Positions 26,074 through 34,397 of a DNA stretch of 64,000 nt are shown here, piece after piece (the stretch's first letter is position 1; every line of letters begins with the position of its first letter). Made by a program: the position numbers and the translations under genes. The DNA comes from Planctomycetota bacterium (GTDB taxonomy: Bacteria > Planctomycetota > Planctomycetia > Pirellulales > PNKZ01). The DNA is taken from NCBI GenBank assembly GCA_018242585.1, contig JAFEBQ010000026.1, forward strand, positions 17,527 through 81,526. The letters run 5' to 3'. The notes under the pieces were generated by a model. It was not told the origin of the DNA and did not search any database. It worked only from the letters and a program-made list of their open reading frames with translations.

Positions 26074-26478
26074 TTACGAAGCCAACTGCGGCGGCCCGCG
26101 GGCCAGATACGCCTCGGCCGCGCCCGACGGCAGCCGTAGGACGTTGGGAGAATGACTGGCGGCCGCGGCGAGTTCGGCCACCGAGAAGTGAAGCTGAACG
26201 GCCTGGGCTTGCGCCTGGGCCTGATACCGGCAAATGGGGCAATCGCCGGGTGCGTGCCACGAGGCCGACGAAGCAATGCCTTCGCCTTCAACGCTGTGGT
26301 CCTGGTCATGATCGGCGTGGGAATGACCAGCCTCGGCGTGGTCGCAGCCGGCGACCGTTGTGACATGGCAATCGTGATGACAGCCGGCCAGTTCGTGCCA
26401 GCCCATCCCCACGAGCGCACAGAGGGCGTAGCTGACCAACGTCAGCGCGCCGAGCAACCGTTTACGCCGGAAGAACAT
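26074..26478 (-). CDS. His/Cys-rich exported protein, unknown function
   Basis: A 134-residue product from ATG 26478 (preceded by an in-frame GTG). A basic N-terminus and hydrophobic stretch (LLGALTLVSYALCALVGMGW) look like a signal anchor. Then comes a His/Cys-rich block, GWHELAGCHHDCH with CDHAEAGHSHADHDQDH, followed by DCPICRYQAQAQAQ. The His cluster and CPIC motif suggest binding of a divalent metal such as zinc or copper (inference). No family is named with confidence. The upstream region holds a promoter-like element shared with the Cys-rich gene at 24735 and three 15-base tandem repeats. Confidence 0.7.
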   Translation of the reverse strand: MFFRRKRLLGALTLVSYALCALVGMGWHELAGCHHDCHVTTVAGCDHAEAGHSHADHDQDHSVEGEGIASSASWHAPGDCPICRYQAQAQAQAVQLHFSVAELAAAASHSPNVLRLPSGAAEAYLARGPPQLAS

Positions 26479-26482
26479 CACT

Positions 26483-26522
26483 GTGCTCGAAGAATTCGTG
26501 CTCGAAAAGGTCGTGCTCGAAT
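26483..26522. repeat. Three 15-base tandem repeats in the leader of the His/Cys-rich gene
   Basis: GTGCTCGA recurs at 26483, 26498 and 26513, a period of 15 bases, directly before the start codon (minus strand reading TCGAGCAC). The repeat would cover the ribosome-binding region. Confidence 0.7.
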
Positions 26523-26555
26523 AAAAACCGAGGTTTACCGAGGAAAGCGGCCCTT

Positions 26556-26583
26556 AGTCTAGAAGTTCGCCCGAAGGAGTCAA
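26556..26583 (-). promoter_or_regulatory. Promoter-like element B, shared with 25400-25428
   Basis: On the minus strand: TTGACT, 16-base spacer, TAGACT. The spacer holds CCTTCGGGCGAACTTC, containing the small palindrome TTCGGGCGAA. Predicted leader to the His/Cys-rich gene is about 70 bases. The match to element A also includes a CAAGCTG (plus strand) beyond the -35. Confidence 0.62.
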
Positions 26584-26823
26584 GCTGTATTTGCAAACGA
26601 ATTGCATGTAGTGCCTGCCCCCCCGGCCGGTCCAAACTGCCCCGTTGCTGCCGTCTTTTACCAGTGCGTCACCGCCGGCATTGGTATTGCCCAACCAGGG
26701 GCCGCTGGGCCAGAATCCGCAAGCGCCGGCGGGGAAATGCCCGTTGTTGCTAGCTGCGGCCGTTGCCTGCCCTGTTCAATTGACCATCTCAATTCCGGTT
26801 CCTTTCAGAAAGTCATTCGCACG

Positions 26824-27894
26824 ATGTCGACGATCTTGGTCACCGGAGGCGCTGGCTTCATTGGCGGCAACTTCGTGCGGCAATGGCTGGCCGAAGAGTC
26901 GGACGCGATCGTCAACCTCGACAAGTTGACCTATGCCGGCAACCTCGACTCGCTGGCCGACGTGGGCCAGAACCCACGCCATCGCTTTGTCGAAGGGGAC
27001 ATCGGCGACGCGGCCTTGCTGGCCCAGTTGCTCGAGCAGCATCGGCCGCGCGCGGTCGTCAATTTTGCCGCCGAGTCGCACGTCGATCGCTCGATCGACG
27101 GCCCGCGGGCCTTTGTCCAGACGAACGTGCTGGGGACGTTCGAGTTGCTGCAAGCGGCGCGCGTTTTTTGGCAGCAACTGCCCACGGGCGAGCGCGAGGC
27201 TTTTCGCTTCTTGCACGTCTCGACCGACGAGGTTTATGGCTCGCTGGGCTCGACCGGCAAGTTCACCGAGACGACGCCTTATGCGCCGAATTCCCCTTAT
27301 TCCGCGTCGAAAGCCGGCAGCGATCACCTGGTCCGCGCTTATCACCACACGTTCGGTCTGCCGACGCTGATCACCAATTGCTCGAACAACTATGGGCCGT
27401 ATCAGTTTCCCGAGAAGTTGATCCCGTTGATCATCCTGAACGCGCTCGAGGGGAAGCCGCTGCCGGTCTATGGCGACGGTCAGAACGTGCGCGACTGGCT
27501 GTTTGTGGCCGATCATTGCAGCGCCATTCGCCGCGTGTTGGCCGCCGGTCGGCCGGGCGAAGTGTATAACGTCGGCGGCAACAACGAACAATCAAATCTG
27601 TCAGTGGTCGAATCGATTTGCGATGCGGTCGATCGGCAACATCCCGGCTTGCCTCACGCGCCGTGCCGCAAGCTGATCAAGTTCGTCACCGATCGACCGG
27701 GGCACGACCGGCGCTATGCGATCGACGCCAGCAAGATCGAACGCGAACTAGGCTGGACGCCAAAGCAGGATTTTCGCTCGGGGCTCGAACAGACCGTGGC
27801 CTGGTATTTGAAGCATCGCACCTGGGTCGAGCGCGTCGGCAGCGGGGCCTATCGCCGCGAGCGACTGGGGCTGGCGACGTCGGCGTCGACTTGA
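26824..27894 (+). CDS. rmlB: dTDP-glucose 4,6-dehydratase
   Basis: The 356-residue enzyme is an extended short-chain dehydrogenase. The NAD-binding motif GGAGFIG is at residues 8-14, the catalytic STDEVYG at 133-139, and the YSASK pair (Y159, K163). It has the family's [15 protein letters not shown] and [16 protein letters not shown] segments. It converts dTDP-glucose to dTDP-4-keto-6-deoxyglucose, an early step to dTDP-rhamnose and other deoxysugars. The ATG at 26824 fits the family; the frame is open for 220 bases upstream but with unrelated residues. rmlA follows 70 bases later. rmlC and rmlD are not in the window. Confidence 0.96.
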   Translation: MSTILVTGGAGFIGGNFVRQWLAEESDAIVNLDKLTYAGNLDSLADVGQNPRHRFVEGDIGDAALLAQLLEQHRPRAVVNFAAESHVDRSIDGPRAFVQTNVLGTFELLQAARVFWQQLPTGEREAFRFLHVSTDEVYGSLGSTGKFTETTPYAPNSPYSASKAGSDHLVRAYHHTFGLPTLITNCSNNYGPYQFPEKLIPLIILNALEGKPLPVYGDGQNVRDWLFVADHCSAIRRVLAAGRPGEVYNVGGNNEQSNLSVVESICDAVDRQHPGLPHAPCRKLIKFVTDRPGHDRRYAIDASKIERELGWTPKQDFRSGLEQTVAWYLKHRTWVERVGSGAYRRERLGLATSAST

Positions 27895-27964
27895 ATTGGC
27901 AGTCAGTAGCAACGCGCGTTGACGCAGCGGCAGAGAAGAGCATTTCAACGAACGAGGAGCGTTC

Positions 27965-28852
27965 ATGAATCAAACGGCGAAGGTCGGCAAGGGGATCATC
28001 CTGGCCGGCGGCTCGGGAACGCGCCTTTATCCGGTGACGCGCGCGGTTAGCAAGCAACTGTTGCCGGTCTATGACAAGCCGATGATTTACTATCCGCTGT
28101 CGGTGTTGATGCTGGCCGGCATTCGCCAGGTGCTGGTCATCACCACGCCGGAAGATCGACCGAACTTCGAGCGGTTGCTGGGCGACGGTTCGCCAGTCGG
28201 CATCTCGATCCAGTACGCCGTCCAGCCCCGCCCCGAGGGGCTGGCCCAGGCGTTCATCATTGGTCGTGACTTTGTGGGGCGCGATGGCGTGGCCTTGGTG
28301 CTCGGGGACAACATCTTTTACGGCCAGGGCTTGCAGAAAATGTTGATGGATTCAGCGACCGAGGCCCAGGGGGCCACGGTGTTCGCGTATCGCGTCCGCG
28401 ACCCCGAGCGGTACGGCGTGGTCGAACTCGACGCAACCGGTCGACCGGTGTCGATCGAGGAAAAGCCGAAGCAACCCAAGTCGCAACTGGCCGTCACGGG
28501 CTTGTACTTCTATGACAGCCAGGTGGTCGAGATTGCCGCGAACCTGAAGCCTTCGCCACGCGGTGAGTTGGAAATCACCGACGTCAATCGCGAGTATCTG
28601 CGGCGCGGACAATTGCGCGTGCAAAACTTGGGGCGCGGCAGCGCCTGGCTCGACACCGGCACGCACGAGTCGCTGATGCAAGCCGCCAACTTCATCGAGA
28701 CAATCGAAGAACGCCAGGGCCAAAAGGTGGCGTGCATCGAAGAGATCGCCTTCGAGAAAGGCTACATCGGACAAGACCAGCTCTTACGACTAGCCGACGG
28801 CATGAAGAGCAGCTACGGGCAGTATTTGAGAGAACTGGTAAAGAGGGACTAG
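27965..28852 (+). CDS. rmlA: Glucose-1-phosphate thymidylyltransferase
   Basis: The 295-residue enzyme shows [37 protein letters not shown], the nucleotide-binding signature (GGSGTR at 15-20). Further motifs are [24 protein letters not shown] and [10 protein letters not shown], and the C-terminal [20 protein letters not shown]. It makes dTDP-glucose, the substrate of the RmlB just upstream. The last codons and the stop lie at the edge of the GGGRYTAG repeat that also ends yggS from the other side. Confidence 0.97.
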   Translation: MNQTAKVGKGIILAGGSGTRLYPVTRAVSKQLLPVYDKPMIYYPLSVLMLAGIRQVLVITTPEDRPNFERLLGDGSPVGISIQYAVQPRPEGLAQAFIIGRDFVGRDGVALVLGDNIFYGQGLQKMLMDSATEAQGATVFAYRVRDPERYGVVELDATGRPVSIEEKPKQPKSQLAVTGLYFYDSQVVEIAANLKPSPRGELEITDVNREYLRRGQLRVQNLGRGSAWLDTGTHESLMQAANFIETIEERQGQKVACIEEIAFEKGYIGQDQLLRLADGMKSSYGQYLRELVKRD

Positions 28853-28972
28853 GGATTAGGGGCGAGGGACTAGGGAAGAGGCGTCACCAGATTGAATCGC
28901 GCTGAAGAAACTCAAAGTCGCGCGCAAAGGTATTTCCTAGCCCCTAGCCCCTAGCCCCTAGCCCCTAGCCCC
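28850..28972. repeat. Heptamer repeat region between convergent rmlA and yggS
   Basis: The left part has GGGACTAG, GGGATTAG, GGGGCGAG units. The right part (28936-28970) is CCTAGCC repeated five times. The two sides are roughly complementary, so a transcript from either direction could fold. The repeat provides the TAG stops of both rmlA and yggS. Confidence 0.85.
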
Positions 28973-29667
28973 TCTTCAAACAACGCCGAGCCCACGCGCA
29001 CGATCGTTGCGCCTGCTTCAATGGCGACGTCGTAGTCGCCGCTCATGCCCATCGACAAATCGTCCCAGCGCAGCCCGGCCGGGCTTTGCGCGGCAAGCTG
29101 ATCGCGCAGTTGCCGCAGGTCGGCGAACTCGCGGCGGGCCTGGTCGCGGTCACCTTCGCGGCTGGCCATTCCCATCAGGCCGCGGAAGTCGAGCCCGGTC
29201 AACGAAGCGAATGTTGGTAAAAGTGGCGCGATCTCCGCCGGTTGAAAGCCGTGCTTGGTGGCGTCGCCCGAGATGTTCACCTCGATCAGCGCCGGCGCGC
29301 GGCGGCCCGTGGCAATCGCCGTGGCGTTCATCGCTTCGAGCAGCCGCAAGCTGTCTCCCGAGTGAACCAAGTGGCACAGTGGCAGCGTCCGCTCGGCCTT
29401 GTTGCGCTGCAGGTGACCGATCATGTGCCAGCGCACCGGGCGCGTGCCGAGCGCCGCGGCACGTTCCCACAATTGCTGCGGCCGGCTTTCCCCCAGGTCC
29501 AAACAGCCCAGGTCGAGCAACCGCTCGGCGGTGGCCAGGTCGGTGTACTTGGTGACCGCGACCAGGGTGACCGCCTCGGCCGGGCGTCCGCTGCGGGCGG
29601 CTGCCGCGGCAATGGTCTCGCGCACGCGGGCCAGGTTTTCGGCCAGCCGATCGTGAACGCCCGCCAT
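28951..29667 (-). CDS. Pyridoxal phosphate homeostasis protein, YggS family
   Basis: The 238-residue protein is a YggS-type single-domain PLP barrel. VTLVAVTKYTD carries the PLP-binding lysine (K40). Further family segments are LGESRPQQLWERA, RWHMIGHLQRNKA, LIEVNISGDATKHGF, LRGLMGMAS-like FRGLMGMAS and the C-terminal DLSMGMSGDYDVAIEAGATIVRVGSALF. It balances free PLP and amino/keto acid metabolism. The last residues (GLGARG) are encoded by the tandem heptamer repeat rather than by conserved sequence. It is convergent with rmlA. Confidence 0.95.
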   Translation of the reverse strand: MAGVHDRLAENLARVRETIAAAAARSGRPAEAVTLVAVTKYTDLATAERLLDLGCLDLGESRPQQLWERAAALGTRPVRWHMIGHLQRNKAERTLPLCHLVHSGDSLRLLEAMNATAIATGRRAPALIEVNISGDATKHGFQPAEIAPLLPTFASLTGLDFRGLMGMASREGDRDQARREFADLRQLRDQLAAQSPAGLRWDDLSMGMSGDYDVAIEAGATIVRVGSALFEEGLGARG

Positions 29668-29697
29668 CGTCGTCCGCCTTGCTCGCTCGGGGGACTC

Positions 29698-31503
29698 TTA
29701 CTCGACTTCGACCAGCCGCTTGATCTGACCCTTTTTCGTGACGCGACCGAGCAGGAACTCGGAAATCAGATGGTGGCCCAACAACGATCGCGGCGATTTG
29801 TGCTGCAGGCTGCGATAGATCAGCCACTGGTGCGCGCCCAATTGCAGACGATAGCCAACGGCCATGTCGGCCGGGACCGGTTCGTGGTCCTCGGCCACGG
29901 TCAGCCGCCGCCAGGTGAACTTCTTGTCGAGTCGCGATCGGTCGAGGTCGATCACCATCGGCAAGTACAACGCCCGGGCGTTCGCCGCCTGGTGCGTCAG
30001 GGCGAAACCTTCGTCCGAGGCGTCGAGGCCGGCCGCGCTCGGCTGACTGCGCCACTCGGGCATGGCCAAGGGGAACACACGCGCGATCGGCTTCTCCTGC
30101 ATCAGTAGCCCTTCGCAATTGTCCTGGGCCGGCGTGAAGTCGACGCCCGGCACCAGGGGCCAACCGCTGCGGGCCGTGATCGCGCCAGGCTCGGCGGCCG
30201 TAATCACGTCGGCGACAAACAAAAAGCCATCATCGCGGGCCAGCGCGAACTGCCGCTCGAGTCGCACGCCCTGCTCGAATTCCAGATGCAGTTCCAGGTA
30301 ATCGACCTGCGGCTTTGAAATCCAGCACGCTTCGGACCATTGCGAAACGGGTGCGACTTGCTCGCCATTGAACGTCACGCGAGGCGTACATGTCCCGGCC
30401 AGGACCAGGTCGCGGCCGGTATCAAGCTCGATTCGCAATTGGCGTTGGTCAAAGGCGAGCGCCAGTCGCGAGGCCGCGTCGCTCCAATCGGTGCGCAGCA
30501 CGGCCAGGCGTGATAATTCGCCGTGTCCCGAACTGCTGGGGGCTTCGGAGGGCGGCGTGGTTGAACCCTTGAGCACGCGCTTGGCCAGCGTGGCTAGTCG
30601 CGCATTGCCGGAGATCTTGGCCGCATCAACCAGCCAAGCGGCCGAGCGCGGCTCGGCAGCGACCGGGTCGAACGCTTGCGTGGTGTCGCGGCGCGTCAGG
30701 CGCAAGGCCTGCTCAACCGCCAACACGTACTGCTCGCGAATCCGTTCGAGCGAGTCATCGGGGCTCGGGTCGCGGCGATTCAGCAGATGCAACGCCCGGG
30801 CCCACGACGCCAGCAGCGGCCGGAACAAGTCGAGCAACTCGGCGCGCGGCATGCCCGTTTCGTCGGTCACCGATTGCAGGCTCAGCTCCAGCGCGTTCTT
30901 GGCCAGGGTCGCCGCTTGCTGACAGGCCGGCACCTTGCGCAGGTAGTGCCCCAAAACGATCGGCAACTCTACCGAAAGCAACTGGGCCAGCCACGATTGA
31001 CGCGGCGCCTGGCCCGCTTGTCGCGCGAGGGTGATCAACTGCTCGACGACGCGGCTCAAGACATCCTTGGGCAAGACGTAGGCCAATCGCGGCAAATGGT
31101 ACGCCAGCGCCAAGGCTGGCAACACGGTGGCAGCCTTGATCGAGCATTCCTGAGCGAGCCACTGTTCGGTCAGTGCGCGGATTGGCTTGGGGCGGGACTT
31201 GCCGGCCAACAGGTCCCAGGCGTCGCGCGCCATTTCGGCGACATCGGGCGCGTCGGTTTCAAGCTGCGCGGGCTGACCACCCGACAGCCACGCGGCGTCA
31301 ACGCTCCAGAGCAGCGGGGAGCCGTGCCGCGTCAGATCGCGCAGCAACTTGGCCGAGTCGAGTTCCTTGAGTCGGCGGCGCAGCTTGGGCCAGTCGCGCT
31401 CGCTGATGGTGCAAGTCGCGGTGGGCTCGGTGGCCGGTTCAGAGGCGGACCAGGGTTCGGTCGACGGAGCGTCCAACGTATGAATCGGGTTGATGTCGTG
31501 CAT
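29698..31503 (-). CDS. Large protein of unknown function (heparinase II/III-like C-terminus possible)
   Basis: A 601-residue protein from ATG 31503, without signal peptide or membrane span. The first half (about 60-330) is helix-rich with many Leu/Ala/Arg. The second half looks beta-rich (LAFDQRQLRIELDTGRDLVLAG, then VDYLELHLEFEQGVRLERQFALARDDGFLFVADVI), reminiscent of the beta-sheet half of heparinase II/III-like proteins, but no catalytic motif was seen. It lies 30 bases upstream of yggS, so co-transcription is likely. Function unknown. Confidence 0.75.
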   Translation of the reverse strand: MHDINPIHTLDAPSTEPWSASEPATEPTATCTISERDWPKLRRRLKELDSAKLLRDLTRHGSPLLWSVDAAWLSGGQPAQLETDAPDVAEMARDAWDLLAGKSRPKPIRALTEQWLAQECSIKAATVLPALALAYHLPRLAYVLPKDVLSRVVEQLITLARQAGQAPRQSWLAQLLSVELPIVLGHYLRKVPACQQAATLAKNALELSLQSVTDETGMPRAELLDLFRPLLASWARALHLLNRRDPSPDDSLERIREQYVLAVEQALRLTRRDTTQAFDPVAAEPRSAAWLVDAAKISGNARLATLAKRVLKGSTTPPSEAPSSSGHGELSRLAVLRTDWSDAASRLALAFDQRQLRIELDTGRDLVLAGTCTPRVTFNGEQVAPVSQWSEACWISKPQVDYLELHLEFEQGVRLERQFALARDDGFLFVADVITAAEPGAITARSGWPLVPGVDFTPAQDNCEGLLMQEKPIARVFPLAMPEWRSQPSAAGLDASDEGFALTHQAANARALYLPMVIDLDRSRLDKKFTWRRLTVAEDHEPVPADMAVGYRLQLGAHQWLIYRSLQHKSPRSLLGHHLISEFLLGRVTKKGQIKRLVEVE

Positions 31504-31683
31504 GGGTCGGCTGATCAACAGGCAAGTAGTGTCATTTCGCGCGGTGCAGTATCATAAAGACGCCCTCGACCATTTTGAACCCCTCGACCCGTCGGTGGTG
31601 TAAGCGTTTGCCCCCGCGGTCGTTCTGGAAGATTTCCCGCGAGCAGGAGGCCGAAGATGTCCCCGTGTTCTTGGTGTCGCCAA

Positions 31684-32460
31684 ATGACACGATTTGGCTG
31701 GTTTGTGGCAATTGCGTTGGGGGCCTTGGTGCCCAGTTTATTAGCGCAGCAGCCCGCCACGGCCGATGCGGTGCAAGCGCCCGAGGGATTGGTGCGATTG
31801 GCGCCAGATTACGAGATTTGGCTCGATAAGAAAAACAAGCGCGTGGTATTAGTAGGCGAAATCTGCCAGCGCGAAGGGCAGATGGAAATGTTTGCCTGTC
31901 CGCGGAAGACCAAGGAACACGAAGCGGTCGTCTCGCTAGCGACCCAGGCCTACATGGTCCACGCGGCCCTGGTGGCGCTGGGGGCCGAGCCGGGGAACCC
32001 AGCCCAATTCGTGCCCGAGTACAAGCCGGCGCAAGGGCCTGAAATCGAAGTCACGGTCTACTGGACCGATGCCCAGGGGAAGCGGCAACAGACCCGGGCC
32101 CAGAACTGGCTGCGCAACACGCGGACCAACAAGGAGATGGCCACCCCGTGGGTGTTTGGCGGCAGCGGTTTTTGGGTCGACCCGCAGACCCGAGAGAAGC
32201 ACTATCTGGCCGAGGACGGGGACTTGATCTGCGTATCGAACTTCACTAGCGCCACGCTCGACCTGCCGGTCGAGAGCACCCAGTCGAACTCGTCGCTGAT
32301 GTTCGAGGCGTGGACCGAGCGGATTCCCGAGAAGAAAACCCGGGTGACGCTGACCCTGACGCCCAAGCTGAAAGGGCTGGACGACCAGCGGGGGGAAGAC
32401 CCCAAGACCGACTTGTTGCCGCCCCCGAAGGTGGACAAGCCGAAGGATGGGCGCGAGTAA
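31684..32460 (+). CDS. Exported YdjY-domain protein
   Basis: A 258-residue product from ATG 31684; a longer frame to 31657 adds Cys-rich, unlikely residues. It has a signal peptide (FGWFVAIALGALVPSLLAQQPA). The following YdjY-like domain reads DKKNKRVVLVGEICQREGQMEMFACPRKTKEHEAVVSL with VHAALVALGAEPGNP and a C-terminal half containing WVFGGSGFW and EDGDLICVSNF. YdjY-like proteins are common in planctomycetes; their role is not established. The tail is Pro/Lys-rich. Confidence 0.82.
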   Translation: MTRFGWFVAIALGALVPSLLAQQPATADAVQAPEGLVRLAPDYEIWLDKKNKRVVLVGEICQREGQMEMFACPRKTKEHEAVVSLATQAYMVHAALVALGAEPGNPAQFVPEYKPAQGPEIEVTVYWTDAQGKRQQTRAQNWLRNTRTNKEMATPWVFGGSGFWVDPQTREKHYLAEDGDLICVSNFTSATLDLPVESTQSNSSLMFEAWTERIPEKKTRVTLTLTPKLKGLDDQRGEDPKTDLLPPPKVDKPKDGRE

Positions 32461-32518
32461 GTTCAGTGCGCTATGGCTCGTACGCAATGTTCAAATGCGG
32501 CCGCTCGAGCGACAAACA

Positions 32519-32681
32519 CCCCTCCCTTTCAGGGAGGGGCAGGGGGGAGGGTAAAGACGTCGCTGGCCGAAAATCACGGCGCTCAGTGAGCAGTCCACTT
32601 GGTGCAAAGCGAACTGGCCTGCAACGCATTTACCCTCACCCGACTCGCTCCGCTCGTCGACCTCTCCCTTAAAGGGAGAGG
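32519..32681. repeat. Pair of CCTCCC/CTCTCCC palindromes between YdjY and hemQ
   Basis: A perfect 9-bp stem at 32519-32539 is followed by a G-rich tail and GGGTAAAGACG. A 10-bp stem at 32661-32681 (CCTCTCCCTT/AAGGGAGAGG) is preceded by TTTACCCTCACCC. The two units face each other. The stretch 32537-32559 is repeated exactly at 44860-44882. Confidence 0.75.
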
Positions 32682-32729
32682 TGTAGCAGTCGCGCGCGAC
32701 GTCGCCCGTCACATCAAGCCTTGCGTCGC

Positions 32730-33587
32730 CTAACCGGTCACGCGGCAGTGGTCGAGCATCTTGTCGGCCGTCGTGACGTAGCTGGTATAGAACGGCCCGA
32801 ACTCGGCGTACCGGGCGCTCGCCTCGTCGAACCGCATGGTGTAGACGATCTCTTTGAGGAACTCGGGGTTGCGGGCCCACAGCGTGACACCCCATTCCCA
32901 ATCGTCCAAGCCGACCGAGACGGTGATCAACTGCGTCACGCGGCCGGCGAACTTCATGCCGCTGCGGCCGTGCTCGGCCATCAGTCGGTTCCGCTCGCTC
33001 GGCGGCAGCAGGAACCAGTTCTCGACCACTTCGCGCTTCTTGTTCATCGGGTAGAAGCACGTGTTCGGCCACGCGGGCAGGTCGGGCGTCAGCCGCTGCT
33101 TGCGCATCATCTCTTCACGCGACTCATAGGCCTTGAGCTTGGCCTTGTAGCTGGGGCTATCGAGAGTTTCGCCTTCTTCGACCAGCCGGCGGCCGTATTG
33201 CTCGACCGTAGGGACGTACTCCGACACCTCGGTGAGCGAGACGAACGAATAGGTCGGTTCCAGCGCGAACCCCAGCGGGCCGCCCATCAGGGATTGGTGC
33301 ACCGCGTCGAGCTTCATCGGATCGGGATCGAGCATCATCAAGCCGAAGTCGGCCTTGTGCCCTGAGACCAGCGAGACCTGCAACCGCGACGGAGCGCCGT
33401 CACGCCCGCCGTCCAGGGCGGCAATCAACGCCTCGCGGCCGGATTGCCGCTCGGCCGGCGACAGCTCGCGGAGGGCCGCCCGATTGAAGCGGTAGTAGAA
33501 GTGGTTGCAGTGCCAGCCTTGTTGAGGGCTGAGCGAAACTTCGGTCGACGGCGCGGCGTGTTGATGTGCATGGCTCATGCCGAGCAT
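32730..33587 (-). CDS. hemQ: HemQ/ChdC-type coproheme decarboxylase (chlorite dismutase family)
   Basis: The product (285 residues from ATG 33587, or 282 from ATG 33578) matches the HemQ family. Core motifs are WFLLPPSERNRLMAEHGRSGMKFAG, where the His is the heme ligand, then VTQLITVSVGLDDWEWGVTLWARNPEFLKEIVYTMRFDEASARYAEFGPFYTSYV. The N-terminus is His-rich (MSHAHQHA). ChdC decarboxylates coproheme III to heme b in the coproporphyrin-dependent pathway used by many bacteria outside Proteobacteria. No other heme gene is nearby. Confidence 0.92.
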   Translation of the reverse strand: MLGMSHAHQHAAPSTEVSLSPQQGWHCNHFYYRFNRAALRELSPAERQSGREALIAALDGGRDGAPSRLQVSLVSGHKADFGLMMLDPDPMKLDAVHQSLMGGPLGFALEPTYSFVSLTEVSEYVPTVEQYGRRLVEEGETLDSPSYKAKLKAYESREEMMRKQRLTPDLPAWPNTCFYPMNKKREVVENWFLLPPSERNRLMAEHGRSGMKFAGRVTQLITVSVGLDDWEWGVTLWARNPEFLKEIVYTMRFDEASARYAEFGPFYTSYVTTADKMLDHCRVTG

Positions 33588-33652
33588 GATACCAACGCCG
33601 CTGGTCGAGAGAAAGGAGCCGGGGTGGGGCTCATTTGACCGTCAAAGGAAGT

Positions 33653-33739
33653 GCGGGTGCCATGCTCAAGTCAGCAGACTTGAGCATGTGAAGCGTCACA
33701 CGACATGCTCAAGCCTTGTGGGCTTGAGCTGGCACCCGC
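33653..33739. repeat. Composite palindrome able to form a three-way junction
   Basis: The outer stem GCGGGTGCCA (33653-33662) pairs with TGGCACCCGC (33730-33739). Inside it are two hairpins, ATGCTCAAGTC/GACTTGAGCAT and GCTCAAGCC/GGGCTTGAGC. Together they would fold as a cruciform or three-way junction. It is intergenic. Confidence 0.8.
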
Positions 33740-33768
33740 GAGAAAGGGGGGCTGAAGGAAGAGGTTCG

Positions 33769-34245
33769 CTACGCCACGGCGGCGAAGTCGCGGACCAGGC
33801 GGAGGAAGACTTCGCGCGTGACTTGGGCCAGGATCACCTGGCGGCCCGCGGCGGCGGTGGTGGCATAGCGGCAGAGGCTCAGTTCGCCCGGCTTGCGCAC
33901 GATCAGCTCATAGTAACTCGTGCGGCCGTCGTCCTTGGTCGGCGGCACCGAGCGCATTTGCACCACGCACCGCTCGGAGTCGATCTCAATCGCCTGAATC
34001 GGTTCGAGCAGATAGTTGAGCCGGCGCGACAATTCATCGGCCACGGCGCGCAACTGGCCCACGTCGGCCGCAGCCAGCCGGTCGCTCGTCAGCTTGAACT
34101 CCTCGAAGGCCACGGCCAGGGTGTCGATCGCCGACAGGTTGGCGATGAACCGAAGGCCAGCGTCGGCCTCGTCAATGCGCAGCGAGCCATAACTCGGCGC
34201 GGGGATGGCCGCGAGCGAGGATTCAACTTGGTTGATGATTGGCAT
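33769..34245 (-). CDS. Conserved-looking protein of unknown function downstream of spoVR
   Basis: A 158-residue soluble protein (MPIINQVESSLAAIPAPSYGSLRIDEADAG...). The predicted pattern alternates helix and strand, with VDELSRRLNYLLEPIQAIEIDSERCVVQMRS-like segments in the middle and a C-terminal QVILAQVTREVFLRLVRDF. No family was recognised. It is on the same strand as prkA-yeaH-spoVR and follows spoVR after a 152-base spacer filled by a repeat, so it might be regulated with them, but the palindrome may uncouple it. Confidence 0.7.
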   Translation of the reverse strand: MPIINQVESSLAAIPAPSYGSLRIDEADAGLRFIANLSAIDTLAVAFEEFKLTSDRLAAADVGQLRAVADELSRRLNYLLEPIQAIEIDSERCVVQMRSVPPTKDDGRTSYYELIVRKPGELSLCRYATTAAAGRQVILAQVTREVFLRLVRDFAAVA

Positions 34246-34253
34246 GAAAAGGT

Positions 34254-34390
34254 TGCTGGTTGCTGGTTGCGAGTTGCTACGGGAGGAAAAAGTTGCTGGT
34301 TCCTAGTTGCGGGTTGCTAGCTTCTGGTTGCTAGTGAGGAGCAACTGCTGACGGTATTCGACTAGCAACCAGAAGCTAGCAACACGCAAC
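34254..34390. repeat. GTTGC-type repeat with a perfect 23-bp inverted repeat
   Basis: Arms 34313-34335 and 34361-34383 are exact reverse complements with a 25-base loop. The left flank has further tandem GTTGCTGGTTGCT units. The same wording is seen at 1118-1150. There is no T-run after the stem. Confidence 0.85.
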
Positions 34391-34397
34391 TTCTTCC

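Noticed and set aside
28936-28970. CRISPR-like array
   Set aside because: Units are only seven bases, contiguous and without spacers, so it is a simple tandem repeat. No CRISPR or cas gene was seen anywhere.
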